This document shows positions 35,935 through 44,662 of a stretch of 64,000 nt of DNA, piece by piece; within the stretch, counting starts at the first letter, position 1; the number at the start of each line of letters is the position of its first letter. The translations under genes and the position numbers were made by a program. The DNA comes from Bradyrhizobium sp. WBOS07 (GTDB taxonomy: Bacteria > Pseudomonadota > Alphaproteobacteria > Rhizobiales > Xanthobacteraceae), in contig NZ_CP029008.1 in assembly GCF_024585165.1 (NCBI RefSeq), forward strand, positions 3,658,001-3,722,000, in the 5' to 3' direction. The notes under the pieces are model-generated. The model ran no database searches and had not been told where the DNA came from. It saw nothing but the letters and a program-made list of their open reading frames with translations.

Positions 35935-37461
35935 TTAACCACGCACCAGGGAAACTAGCCAGCTACGGCCGAACAGGATGAGGATCGCGAGCGCGTAGAC
36001 GATGCTGCCGCCGACTGCGAGCAGGACGAGCATCAACTCATTGTGGAAATGCATCGAGGCGAGAGATGCAGCACCGAAGCGCGCGATCAGCCAGAACGCG
36101 GCGGCGAGGACGATCCCGGTCAGCAGGAATTTGCCCAGCGACGTCAGCCAGCCACGGTCCAGCACGAGAAAACCGCGCCGCACGGCGAAGAACAGGACCA
36201 GCAAGAGATTGGTCCAGACCCCGACGGCCGTTGCGAGCGCGAGGCCGATCTGCGCGAGCGATCCCATCAATGCGACCTTCAGCGCGACGTTGACGGCGAT
36301 GCCGGTCAGCGAGGCCCGCACCGGCGTCGCGGTGTCCTTGCGCGCGTAGAAGGTCGCGACTGCGCTGCGGATCAGAACGAACGGGATCAGGCCGATGGCG
36401 TAGGCCGCGAGCGTCGCGCCGGCCACGGCCGCGTCGGCCTGCGAAAACGCGCCGCGGGCGAACAGCGCCCGCATGATCTCGTCGGGCACGGTGAGGAAGG
36501 CCGCCACGAACGGAATCGAGAACAGCAACGTGAAATCGAAGGCGCGGCGCTGCGCCTTCATCGCGCCGTCCTGGTCATTCGCGGTGATCCGCCGCGACAT
36601 TTCCGGCAGCAGCACCGTGCCGATGGCGATGCCGATGACGCCGATCGGCAATTGATTGAGGCGGTCGGCGTAATACAGCGCCGAGAGCGCGCCGGCGGGC
36701 AGGAAGGTGGCGATGATGGTGTCGGCAAACAGCGCGAGCTGTGTGCCCATCGAGCCCAGCGTCGCCGGGCCCAGTGCCTTGAAGAAGTCGCGGACATCTT
36801 CGTCGAGCTTGAGCGGCGCAAAGCGCGGCAGGCCGCCGTGGCGCGCGAGATCGCCGGCGAGCAGGAAATATTGCAGGAAGCCGGAGATCAGCACGCCCCA
36901 GGCCGCGGCGTGGCCCGCGGTCGGAAACCAGGCGGCGAGCGCCAGCGTCATCATCATCGCGACGTTGAGGAAGATCGAGGCCGCCGCGGCGCTGGCAAAG
37001 CGCTGCATCACGTTGAGCATGCCGCCATAGAGCGTCACCAGCGTGATCAGCAGCAGATAGGGAAAGGTGATCCGGGTCAGCTCGATCGCGAGCTTGCGCT
37101 GCTCGGCGTCGTCGCTGAAGCCGGGCGCGAGAATGCTCATGGCCTGCGGCATGAACAGCCAGGCGACGATCAGCAGCAGAACCTGTGAGGCCAGGAGCAG
37201 CGTGAAGATGCGGTCGGCGAACAGATGAGCTGCCGCCTCCCCCTTCTCGCCATGGACATGGGCGTAGGCCGGCACCCAAGCGGCGTTGAAGGCGCCCTCG
37301 GCGAAGATCGCGCGGAAATGATTGGGCAGCCGCAGCGCCACGAAAAAGGCGTCGGCGACGGGACCAGCGCCGAGGATCGCCGCAAGCATGATGTCGCGGG
37401 CAAATCCCGTCAGCCGCGAGAGCAGCGTGTAGCCACCAACCGTGAAGATGCGTCCGAGCAT
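35935..37461 (-). CDS. murJ: Lipid II flippase MurJ
   Basis: A 508-residue polytopic protein of the MOP flippase superfamily that moves lipid II across the inner membrane for peptidoglycan synthesis. The MviN/MurJ signature is visible: LSRLTGFARDIMLAA near the start, ADAFFVALRLPNHFRAIFAEGAFNAAWVP with the essential basic and acidic residues, and about 14 membrane helices. The length is usual. The start is ATG at 37461. It sits upstream of a small ORF and terminator and downstream, across a repeat-rich gap, of the polysaccharide genes. Confidence 0.95.
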   Translation of the reverse strand: MLGRIFTVGGYTLLSRLTGFARDIMLAAILGAGPVADAFFVALRLPNHFRAIFAEGAFNAAWVPAYAHVHGEKGEAAAHLFADRIFTLLLASQVLLLIVAWLFMPQAMSILAPGFSDDAEQRKLAIELTRITFPYLLLITLVTLYGGMLNVMQRFASAAAASIFLNVAMMMTLALAAWFPTAGHAAAWGVLISGFLQYFLLAGDLARHGGLPRFAPLKLDEDVRDFFKALGPATLGSMGTQLALFADTIIATFLPAGALSALYYADRLNQLPIGVIGIAIGTVLLPEMSRRITANDQDGAMKAQRRAFDFTLLFSIPFVAAFLTVPDEIMRALFARGAFSQADAAVAGATLAAYAIGLIPFVLIRSAVATFYARKDTATPVRASLTGIAVNVALKVALMGSLAQIGLALATAVGVWTNLLLVLFFAVRRGFLVLDRGWLTSLGKFLLTGIVLAAAFWLIARFGAASLASMHFHNELMLVLLAVGGSIVYALAILILFGRSWLVSLVRG

Positions 37462-37518
37462 GCGGATGTTTTAGAGCATGGAGCGATTAGGTCTAGGTGC
37501 AAGCGGCGGTGGAGGTCT

Positions 37519-37640
37519 GCTCCCTCCCCCGCTCGCGGGGGAGGGTTGGGGAGAGGGTGTCTCGACGACGAAGACTCCCCCAGAGGAGAGAACCCTCACC
37601 CGGCGCTTCGCGCCACCCTCTCCCGCAAGCGGGAGAGGGG
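37519..37640. repeat. Interspersed C/G hairpin, family C copy 2
   Basis: CTCCCTCCCCCGCTCGCGGG and following GGGGAGAGGGTG match 24178-24219; the right arm CACCCTCTCCCGCAAGCGGG closes an inverted repeat of about 120 bases between murJ and the aminotransferase gene. Confidence 0.75.
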
Positions 37641-37654
37641 AAGAAGGGCGAGAA

Positions 37655-38848
37655 TCACCCCGCCAGCGCGCCGCGGACGGCGGCAATGATTCGTTCCTGG
37701 TCGGCTTCGGTCAGATAGGCATGCATCGGCAGGCTGATGACGTCCTGCGACAGGCTCTCGCAAGCCGGCAGGCCGCCATCGGCGACCGGGTATTGCTTGT
37801 AGGCGGTCTGCTGATGCATCGACTTGCCGTAATAGATCGCGGTCGGCACGCCCTGGGCCTTCAGCGCGGCGGCAAAGCCGTCGCGGTCGGTACCTTCAGG
37901 CAGGCGGATCGTGTACTGCGCCCAGACCGAGGTATTGCCGGGTGCCAGGCGCGGCACCGTGACGACGTTGCTCAGGCCACGCGCGTAGCGCTCGGCGACC
38001 CTGTTTCGGGCGGCGATCTCGTCGTCGAAGATCTTCAGCTTCTCGATCAGGACCGCGGCCTGCATGGTGTCGAGCCGGCCGGTCAGGCCGAGCCGGACGT
38101 TGTCGTATTTGTCGACGCCCTGCCCGTGCACGCGGATGCTGCGCAGCGTCGCCGCGAGCTCGTCGTCATCGGTGAAGATCGCGCCGCCGTCGCCGAAGCA
38201 GCCGAGCGGCTTTGCCGGGAAGAAGCTGGTCGCGGTGGCGAGCCCGAAGGTGCCGAGCTTGCGGCCCTTGTAGCTGGCGCCGAACCCTTGCGCGGCGTCG
38301 TCGAGCACGAACAGGCCTTCGGCCCTGGCGATCTCGGCGATGGCGTCGTGATCGGCGGGCTGGCCGAACAGGTCGACCGGAATCACCGCAACCGGCTTGA
38401 GGCCGGCCTTGCGCGCGGTCGCGATGCCGCGCTTGAGCGAGTCCGGGCTCATGTTGAAGGTCGTCTCGTCCACGTCGACATAGACCGGCGTCGCGCCGGT
38501 CCGCGCCACCGGCGAGGCGGTCGCGATGAAGGTGAAGGACGGACACAGCACGGCATCGCCGGGCCCGACATTCTTCGCCATCATCACCATCAGGATCGCG
38601 TCGGTGCCGCTGGCGCAGCCGATGACATGCTTGGCGCCGGAATAGGCGGCGAGCTGCTTCTCGAGCTCAAACACCTCGGGGCCGTTGACGAACTGGCAAT
38701 GATCGAGCACGCGCTTGACGGCGGCATCGAGCGAGGCGCCGAGCCGGCGGCGCTGCGAGGCGACGTCGATGAAGGGAATCGGTTCGGAGCGCAGATGCTG
38801 GTTCATGGCCTGGTTCTTGGCGCCTTGCTGGTCTTGAGCGGTCGACAT
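37655..38848 (-). CDS. DegT/DnrJ/EryC1 family sugar aminotransferase
   Basis: A 397-residue PLP aminotransferase that would add an amino group to a keto nucleotide sugar. It shows the VNGPEVFELEKQLAAYSGAK region, ASGTDAILMVMMA, DDAAQGFGASYKGRK and SFFPAKPLGCFGDGGA with the PLP Lys. This last motif matches the WbpE/WlbC branch, which forms 3-amino sugars after oxidation by a Gfo/Idh enzyme. Such an enzyme is encoded 9 bases upstream on the same strand, supporting a two-step pathway. An ATG at 38806 is an alternative start. Confidence 0.9.
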   Translation of the reverse strand: MSTAQDQQGAKNQAMNQHLRSEPIPFIDVASQRRRLGASLDAAVKRVLDHCQFVNGPEVFELEKQLAAYSGAKHVIGCASGTDAILMVMMAKNVGPGDAVLCPSFTFIATASPVARTGATPVYVDVDETTFNMSPDSLKRGIATARKAGLKPVAVIPVDLFGQPADHDAIAEIARAEGLFVLDDAAQGFGASYKGRKLGTFGLATATSFFPAKPLGCFGDGGAIFTDDDELAATLRSIRVHGQGVDKYDNVRLGLTGRLDTMQAAVLIEKLKIFDDEIAARNRVAERYARGLSNVVTVPRLAPGNTSVWAQYTIRLPEGTDRDGFAAALKAQGVPTAIYYGKSMHQQTAYKQYPVADGGLPACESLSQDVISLPMHAYLTEADQERIIAAVRGALAG

Positions 38849-38857
38849 GGACAGGGA

Positions 38858-39862
38858 TCAGCCGGCGATACGGCGCGGCCCCTTGAGGGCGGGCGATTTG
38901 GCCGCGGGCCGTGACGGCGTCTCCAGACACTGGGTGGCGATCTCGAGGCTGGCGACGCCTTCGTCGCCGGTGACCGCCGGCGTCTCGCCGTTGCGCACCG
39001 CCTTGAGGAACGCGATCAGCTCGGCACGCAGCGGCTCGTCATGGCCGACCGGCAGGTGCCGCATCGAATAGCTGCCATCGGGCTTGAAGCCGAAGCACTC
39101 GGTGACCTGGCGCGTCAAGAGATCGCCCATCACGTACTTGCCGCGGGTCGCGACCGTGACGCTGCGCGCCTTGAACGGCGTCAGCCAGTTGGTGTTGATG
39201 TGGGCGAGCACGCCGTTGGCCGTGCGGAACTGCAACAGCGCGATGTCCTCGCGCTCGGCGACCGCGCTCGACAGCTGCGGCTGCACCTCGACGATGTCGG
39301 ATTCGGTGAACCAGCGGATCAGATCGATGTCGTGCACGGCGAGGTCGATGACGACGCCGACATTGGACATGCGCGGCGGGAACGGGCCGACGCGGGTGAT
39401 CGCGATGGAGAGAATGTCCTCGCCCGCGATCGCCTGCTTGACGGCGGCAACCGCCGGATTGAAGCGCTCGACATGGCCGACCATCAGCGTCACGCCGGCC
39501 TTGTGCGCGGCGGCGACGATCTCGCGGCCCTCCTCGACCGTGGACGCGATCGGCTTCTCGACCAGGACATGGATGTTCTTGGCGATGCAGGCGAGCGCGA
39601 CCTCGTGATGCAGATGCGTCGGCGCGGCGATGGTGACCGCGTCGACGCCGGCGGCGATGAGCTGGTCGAGTGTCTCGAAGCTCGGGCAGTTGGCCAGTTC
39701 CGTGGCGCGGGCGCGATGCGTGTGCGAAGGATCGACGACGCCGACGAGGCTGATGCCGGGCAGGCCGCTGAGCACGCGCGCATGGTTGCTGCCCATCACG
39801 CCGGCGCCAATGACGCCGACGCGCAAGCCGGCCTTTGCCGGTGCAGATCCCTTGGAACTCAT
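38858..39862 (-). CDS. Gfo/Idh/MocA family nucleotide-sugar oxidoreductase
   Basis: A 334-residue NAD(P)-dependent dehydrogenase. The N-terminal Rossmann fold begins VGVIGAGVMGSNHARVL; the EKP motif that contacts the nicotinamide is in VLVEKPIAS, and the catalytic Lys-x-x-x-His pattern occurs in the second domain (DLAVHDIDLIRWF). It resembles WlbA/WbpB, which oxidises a UDP-amino-uronic acid at C3 for the DegT aminotransferase encoded just downstream. The substrate is inferred from the pairing only. Confidence 0.88.
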   Translation of the reverse strand: MSSKGSAPAKAGLRVGVIGAGVMGSNHARVLSGLPGISLVGVVDPSHTHRARATELANCPSFETLDQLIAAGVDAVTIAAPTHLHHEVALACIAKNIHVLVEKPIASTVEEGREIVAAAHKAGVTLMVGHVERFNPAVAAVKQAIAGEDILSIAITRVGPFPPRMSNVGVVIDLAVHDIDLIRWFTESDIVEVQPQLSSAVAEREDIALLQFRTANGVLAHINTNWLTPFKARSVTVATRGKYVMGDLLTRQVTECFGFKPDGSYSMRHLPVGHDEPLRAELIAFLKAVRNGETPAVTGDEGVASLEIATQCLETPSRPAAKSPALKGPRRIAG

Positions 39863-39979
39863 CTGAGCAAACCCCGATTCAACGCAAATCCCCGGCGCGC
39901 TTCTAGCACAGACGCCACATTTGTGGCGAATGCCGCCCTCGCGGCCCGGACACGATTTGATTCAAAAAGTTACACGTTC

Positions 39980-40019
39980 CCCGGGCCTTAAGCGGAAAAA
40001 TAGCGCTTGTCGGCCCGGG
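39980..40019 (-). terminator. Double-stem hairpin after the manC-like gene
   Basis: CCCGGGCC and GGCCCGGG enclose a second pair AAGCG / CGCTT. On the minus strand it lies 24 bases downstream of the guanylyltransferase stop and is followed after 11 bases by five T, so termination is plausible but not textbook. Confidence 0.45.
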
Positions 40020-40042
40020 TCTGGTGATTCGGAGCTTGGTGG

Positions 40043-41461
40043 TTACGACCTTTGATAATCGTCTTCAATCCGGATGATGTCGTCTTCCCCGAGATAGCTT
40101 CCAGTCTGGACCTCGATCAGTTCCAGCTGGATCTTGCCCGGATTCTCCATGCGGTGGACGGCGCCCATCGGGATGTAGATCGATTCGTTCTCGTGCACCG
40201 TCTTGACGGTCTCGTTGACCGTCACCTGGGCGGTGCCGCGGACCACGATCCAATGCTCGGCACGATGATGGTGCTTCTGCAGCGAAAGCCGCCCGCCCGG
40301 CTTCACCACGATGCGCTTGACCTGGTGGCGCTCGCCATTGTCGACGGACTGGTAGCTGCCCCAGGGCCGATGCACCTTGAGGTGCTCCTCGGTGACCTTG
40401 GGCGCGACCGCCTTCAGCTTGGTGACGAGACGCTTCAAGCCGTTGGCATCCTTCTGGCGCGAGACCAGCACCGCATCCGCGGTTGCGACCACGACGAGAT
40501 CGTCGACGCCTTCGAGCGCGACCAGCGCCTGGTCGGTGGTGACGTTGCAATTGCGGGAATCTTCGAACACCGCGGCACCGTGCGCGGCATTGCCCTGCGC
40601 GTCCTTCTCGGACAATTCCCACACCGCGTGCCATGAGCCGACATCGGACCAGCCGCACGAGACCGGAACGACCGCCGCGCGCGAGGTCTTCTCCATCACG
40701 GCATAGTCGATCGAGATCGCCTTCGCCGCGCCGAATGCCTCCGGCTCCAGCGTGACGAAGCCGAGATCGCGGCCGGCATTGTTGACGGCATTGGTGACCG
40801 CCTCGACGCTTGCCGGATCGACCTTGCGGTATTCGTCGAGCAGCACGCTGGCCGGAAACATGAAGTTGCCGCTGTTCCAGAGATAGCCCGAATTGACGTA
40901 GTCGGAGGCCTTCACCGCGTCCGGCTTCTCGACGAAGCGCGCCACCGCATGCACCTCGCCGGAGATCACCTCGCCCGGGTTGATGTAGCCGTATTCGGTC
41001 GCCGGCCGCTCCGGCTTGACGCCGAAGGTGACGATGCGCCCGGTGCTCGCGGCGGCAAGGCCTTCGCGGCAGGCGGCGACGAAAGCGGCATTGTCCTGCA
41101 CGACGTGATCGGCGGCGAGCGCGAGCACGATCGCCTCACTGGCGCGGTTTTGAGCGAACACCGCGCCGGCTGCGATCGCAGGGCCGGAATCGCGCCGCAT
41201 CGGCTCGAGGATCACGTCGGCCTCGATGCCGATCTCGGCGAGCTGCTCCAGCACCATGAAGCGATAGGACGCGTTGGTGATGACGATCGGCCGGTCGAAC
41301 AGGGAGGGATCGGACACGCGCAGCAGCGTGTCCTGGAAGGTCGAGCGCGTGCCGAACAGCGGCAGGAACTGCTTGGGCCGCACCTCGCGCGAAGCGGGCC
41401 ACAGCCGCGTGCCGGCACCGCCGCACATGATCAGGGGGATTATGCGTTTGTCCATCGTCAT
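40043..41461 (-). CDS. manC: Bifunctional mannose-1-phosphate guanylyltransferase / mannose-6-phosphate isomerase
   Basis: A 472-residue type II enzyme. The N-terminal part is a GDP-mannose pyrophosphorylase (CGGAGTRLWPASR, KQFLPL, ALAADHVV and FVEKPDA) and the C-terminal cupin (about 360-470) carries the isomerase motif HRPWGSYQSVDNGERHQVKR, with HHHRAEHWIVVRG providing metal ligands. It makes GDP-mannose for polysaccharides or lipopolysaccharide. The ATG at 41461 follows AAGG and starts 1 base after the stop of the upstream epimerase gene; another ATG is at 41455. Confidence 0.92.
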   Translation of the reverse strand: MTMDKRIIPLIMCGGAGTRLWPASREVRPKQFLPLFGTRSTFQDTLLRVSDPSLFDRPIVITNASYRFMVLEQLAEIGIEADVILEPMRRDSGPAIAAGAVFAQNRASEAIVLALAADHVVQDNAAFVAACREGLAAASTGRIVTFGVKPERPATEYGYINPGEVISGEVHAVARFVEKPDAVKASDYVNSGYLWNSGNFMFPASVLLDEYRKVDPASVEAVTNAVNNAGRDLGFVTLEPEAFGAAKAISIDYAVMEKTSRAAVVPVSCGWSDVGSWHAVWELSEKDAQGNAAHGAAVFEDSRNCNVTTDQALVALEGVDDLVVVATADAVLVSRQKDANGLKRLVTKLKAVAPKVTEEHLKVHRPWGSYQSVDNGERHQVKRIVVKPGGRLSLQKHHHRAEHWIVVRGTAQVTVNETVKTVHENESIYIPMGAVHRMENPGKIQLELIEVQTGSYLGEDDIIRIEDDYQRS

Positions 41462-41462
41462 C

Positions 41463-42452
41463 TCAAACCTTGAAATAGTCCCGATACCAGGTGACAAAAT
41501 TGTGGACCCCATGCTCGATCGGCGTTGACGGTGCAAAGCCGGTGTCGCGCATCAGATCCTCGACATCCGCGAACGTTTCCAGCACATCTCCCGGCTGCAT
41601 CGGCAGCAATTCTTTGATCGCCGTCCGGCCCAGCTCCCGCTCCAGAAGACCGACGACGTGCATCAGTTCCTCCGGGTGGTGATTGCCGACATTGTAGAGC
41701 TTAAACGGCGCATTTGCGGCAGCCGGATCGTCCCCAGGCACGAGATCGATCAGCTTCGAGACGACGCGCGTCACATCGTCGATGTAGGTGAAGTCGCGAC
41801 GCATCCTGCCATGGTTGAAGAGCCGGATCGGCTTGCCCGCCATGATGGCGCTTGCGAACAGAAACATGGCCATGTCGGGCCGTCCCCATGGCCCGTAGAT
41901 GGTGAAGAAGCGCAGGCCCGTGACCGGCAGGCGATAGAGATGGCTGTAGGACTGCGCCATCACCTCGTTCGCCTTCTTGGTCGCGGCGTAGAAGCTCACC
42001 GGATGATCGGTGCGGTCCGCAACCGCAAATGGCATTTTTGTGTTGGCGCCATAAACGGAGGATGACGACGCGTAGACGAGATGACGACAGCCGTTGTTGC
42101 GGCAGCCCTCGAGCACGTTGAGGAATCCGACGAGATTGGACTCTGCGTAGGCGTGCGGCTGCTCGATCGAGTAGCGCACGCCGGCCTGCGCCGCCAGATG
42201 CACGACTTTGGCAAAACGATGTTGCGAGAACAGCGCGGCCATCGTCTCGCGGTCGGCGAGATCGGCCTCGACGAAGGAGAAACGGGGTTCCTCCTTGAGC
42301 AGCGCAAGTCGCGCCTTCTTCAGCGCCGGGTCGTAATAGCTGTTGAGATTATCGAGCCCGACGACGGACCGGCCTTCGCCCAGGAGCTGGCGGGCGACGT
42401 GAAAGCCGATGAAGCCGGCCGTGCCGGTAACCAAAATCGCCTGATCTGTCAT
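41463..42452 (-). CDS. UDP-glucuronate 4-epimerase-like NAD-dependent epimerase
   Basis: A 329-residue short-chain dehydrogenase of the extended type. It has VTGTAGFIGFHVARQLL with Gly-rich NAD site, LAAQAGVRYSIEQPHAYAESN typical of UDP-glucuronate epimerases, the catalytic YAATKKANE (Tyr-x-x-x-Lys) and GRPDMAMFLF. It should convert UDP-glucuronate to UDP-galacturonate for surface polysaccharides. A clear AGGGA ribosome site precedes the ATG at 42452. The manC-like gene starts one base after its stop. Confidence 0.92.
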   Translation of the reverse strand: MTDQAILVTGTAGFIGFHVARQLLGEGRSVVGLDNLNSYYDPALKKARLALLKEEPRFSFVEADLADRETMAALFSQHRFAKVVHLAAQAGVRYSIEQPHAYAESNLVGFLNVLEGCRNNGCRHLVYASSSSVYGANTKMPFAVADRTDHPVSFYAATKKANEVMAQSYSHLYRLPVTGLRFFTIYGPWGRPDMAMFLFASAIMAGKPIRLFNHGRMRRDFTYIDDVTRVVSKLIDLVPGDDPAAANAPFKLYNVGNHHPEELMHVVGLLERELGRTAIKELLPMQPGDVLETFADVEDLMRDTGFAPSTPIEHGVHNFVTWYRDYFKV

Positions 42453-42686
42453 CCTGTTCCCTGGGGATCCAAGCCGGCCCTGTTTAGCCGCCGGCTCGAT
42501 CGGCTCGCAATAGGCCCGCAGCGCTTCATGAGGACTCCTCTCAGCGTCCTTAACGGGGCTGTTGAACGAGGGCGATCGAACAAGGGCTATTGCAAGATTG
42601 GCGCCAAAACCATACCAAAGCGGCCGAATTCGGCGCCTTGCGTCGGGTTGCCTCAAATCTTCGCAAACCCAGTTCATGCGGGCGAA

Positions 42687-43646
42687 ATGCGCCGAATCCT
42701 GCTTTCCGCGGCCAAAATCATGATTTCCGCGGCGCTGCTCTATCTGGCGCTGCGCAAGGTCGACCTATCCGAGCTGTTTTCGCGCTTCACCGTGACCAGC
42801 CTGCTCTGGATCGGCGTGGCGATCGCGATCACGTTTCTGCAGATCCTCGTCGGCGTGCTGCGCTGGCGCGAGATCAGTGCTGTCTGCGGCGCGCCGCTCG
42901 AGCTCAGCCGTGCCATGCGCTACAACGTGATCGGCTCGTTCTTCAACCAGACCCTGCCCTCGGCGATCGGCGGCGACGCGGTCCGGCTGTGGCTGGTCGC
43001 GCGCGCCGGCGCCGGCTGGCGCGCAGCCACCTATTCGATCTTCGTCGACCGCGCCATCGGCCTGATCGCGCTCGCGGTTCTCATCGTCGCGAGCCTGCCC
43101 TGGAGCTACACCCTCATCACCGATCCGCACGGGCGCTCGGCGCTGCTGCTCATCGACCTTCTGGCGCTCACCGGCGGCCTCGGCTTCCTGATCTTCGGCG
43201 CCCTGAAATGGCGCTGGCTCAAGACCTGGTGGGCCACGCATCATCTTCACGCCTGCGCGGTGATTGCCAACCGCGTGATCTTCAATCGCCGCAGCGGACC
43301 GGTGATCGCGATCCTGTCGATCCTCGTTCACGTGCTCGCCGTCGTCATTGCCTGGTGCGTAGTGCAATCGATCGCGGCCCCGGTCCGGTTCAGCGACGTC
43401 TTTCTGCTTGTACCGCCCGTGATGCTGATCACGATGATGCCGATCTCGATCGCCGGCTGGGGCGTGCGTGAGGCCACGATGGGCCTGGCGTTCGGCTTCG
43501 CCGGACTGGCCGCCAACGAGGGCGTCAACATCTCGCTGCTGTACGGCGCCGTGTTCTTCATCGTCGGCGCGGTCGGCGGCCTGGTCTGGATCCTCAGCGC
43601 TGAAAAGGCCGCGCAAGGGTCGGCTCCGATCGGAGTGCCGGAGTGA
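42687..43646 (+). CDS. Flippase-like membrane protein, LPG-synthase transmembrane family
   Basis: A 319-residue inner-membrane protein with about eight helices of the UPF0104 / aglD-MprF membrane-domain family. NVIGSFFNQTLPSAIGGDAVRLW, FVDRAIGLI and PISIAGWGVREA are the family signatures. These domains are thought to translocate or transfer lipids and polyprenyl-linked sugars. It overlaps the next gene by four bases (GTGA), a coupling that fits a role beside polyprenyl-phosphate sugar transfer. The start is ATG at 42687. Confidence 0.85.
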   Translation: MRRILLSAAKIMISAALLYLALRKVDLSELFSRFTVTSLLWIGVAIAITFLQILVGVLRWREISAVCGAPLELSRAMRYNVIGSFFNQTLPSAIGGDAVRLWLVARAGAGWRAATYSIFVDRAIGLIALAVLIVASLPWSYTLITDPHGRSALLLIDLLALTGGLGFLIFGALKWRWLKTWWATHHLHACAVIANRVIFNRRSGPVIAILSILVHVLAVVIAWCVVQSIAAPVRFSDVFLLVPPVMLITMMPISIAGWGVREATMGLAFGFAGLAANEGVNISLLYGAVFFIVGAVGGLVWILSAEKAAQGSAPIGVPE

Positions 43647-44662
43647 GCTCGACCACCGATGCGCTCGCCGGCGCGCCCGTGCTGCTTGCCGTTGCGATCG
43701 CCGCGCTGATCTCGGCGCTCGTCACCTGGACCAGCCGCCCCCTGCTCCAGCGCTACGCACTGGCGCGACCGAACGCGCGGTCCTCGCATCGCATCCCGAC
43801 CCCGCAGGGCGCGGGCATCGCGGTGATCGCCGCGACCCTGATCGTCGCCGCGCTCTGGGGCGCCTCGGCCAATGTCGCGATTCCGCCGGCGCTGGTCGCG
43901 GCGACGGTCGTGATCGCATTGGTCGGCTTCGCCGACGACATCGTGTCACTGCCCGTGCTCGTGCGGCTGGTGCTGCAGGCAGCCTGCGTCGGCGCGGTGG
44001 TGTTCACCGCGCCCGAGGCCGCGCGCATCGTGCCGGCGCTGCCGCTTCCGCTGGAGCGCGCCCTCATCGTCCTTGCCGGAGTCTGGTTCGTGAACCTCGT
44101 CAACTTCATGGACGGTCTCGACCTGATGACGGTAGCGGAAGTCGTGCCGGTCACCGCGGCGCTGCTGCTGCTCGGATGGCTCGGGGATCTCTCGTGGCCG
44201 GCTGTGCTGATTGCCACCGCGCTGTGCGGCGCCATGCTCGGCTTTGCGCCGTTCAACCGTCCGGTCGCAAAGGTCTTCCTGGGCGATGTCGGCAGCCTGC
44301 CGATCGGCCTGTTGCTCGGCTGGTGCCTGCTGGAGCTCGCCTGGCACGGCCAACCCGCCGCAGCGCTGCTGCTGCCGGCCTATTACCTTGCGGATTCCAC
44401 CATCACGCTGTTTCGGCGCATCATCCGGCGCGAGCCATTCTGGTCGGCGCACCGCACCCACTTCTATCAACGCGCAACCGACAATGGGTTTACGGTCCCG
44501 CAGGTGATCGGCGAGGTGTTCGCGCTCAATCTCGTGCTGGCGATGCTTGCCATCGTCACCGTTCGCGCCGGCTCGACAACGATCATTGTTGCGTCCTTGG
44601 TCGCAGGCGCGGTCGCCGTCGGTTTCGTGCTGCGGCGCTTTTCCCGCCGTCAGGCGTCCTGA
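43643..44662 (+). CDS. Polyprenyl-phosphate sugar-1-phosphate transferase, WbpL/WreU-like
   Basis: A 339-residue membrane enzyme of the MraY/WecA family, with about ten helices. Evidence: SSHRIPTPQGAGIAV near the start, GFADDI, VNFMDGLDL with catalytic acids, VFLGDVGSLPIGLLLGW, and the cytoplasmic HRTHFYQRATD loop. It starts O-antigen synthesis by moving a sugar-1-phosphate to undecaprenyl phosphate. In rhizobia relatives with this arrangement use QuiNAc-1-P; the two sugar-synthesis genes that follow on the other strand support this. The GTG start overlaps the previous stop. Confidence 0.88.
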   Translation: MSSTTDALAGAPVLLAVAIAALISALVTWTSRPLLQRYALARPNARSSHRIPTPQGAGIAVIAATLIVAALWGASANVAIPPALVAATVVIALVGFADDIVSLPVLVRLVLQAACVGAVVFTAPEAARIVPALPLPLERALIVLAGVWFVNLVNFMDGLDLMTVAEVVPVTAALLLLGWLGDLSWPAVLIATALCGAMLGFAPFNRPVAKVFLGDVGSLPIGLLLGWCLLELAWHGQPAAALLLPAYYLADSTITLFRRIIRREPFWSAHRTHFYQRATDNGFTVPQVIGEVFALNLVLAMLAIVTVRAGSTTIIVASLVAGAVAVGFVLRRFSRRQAS

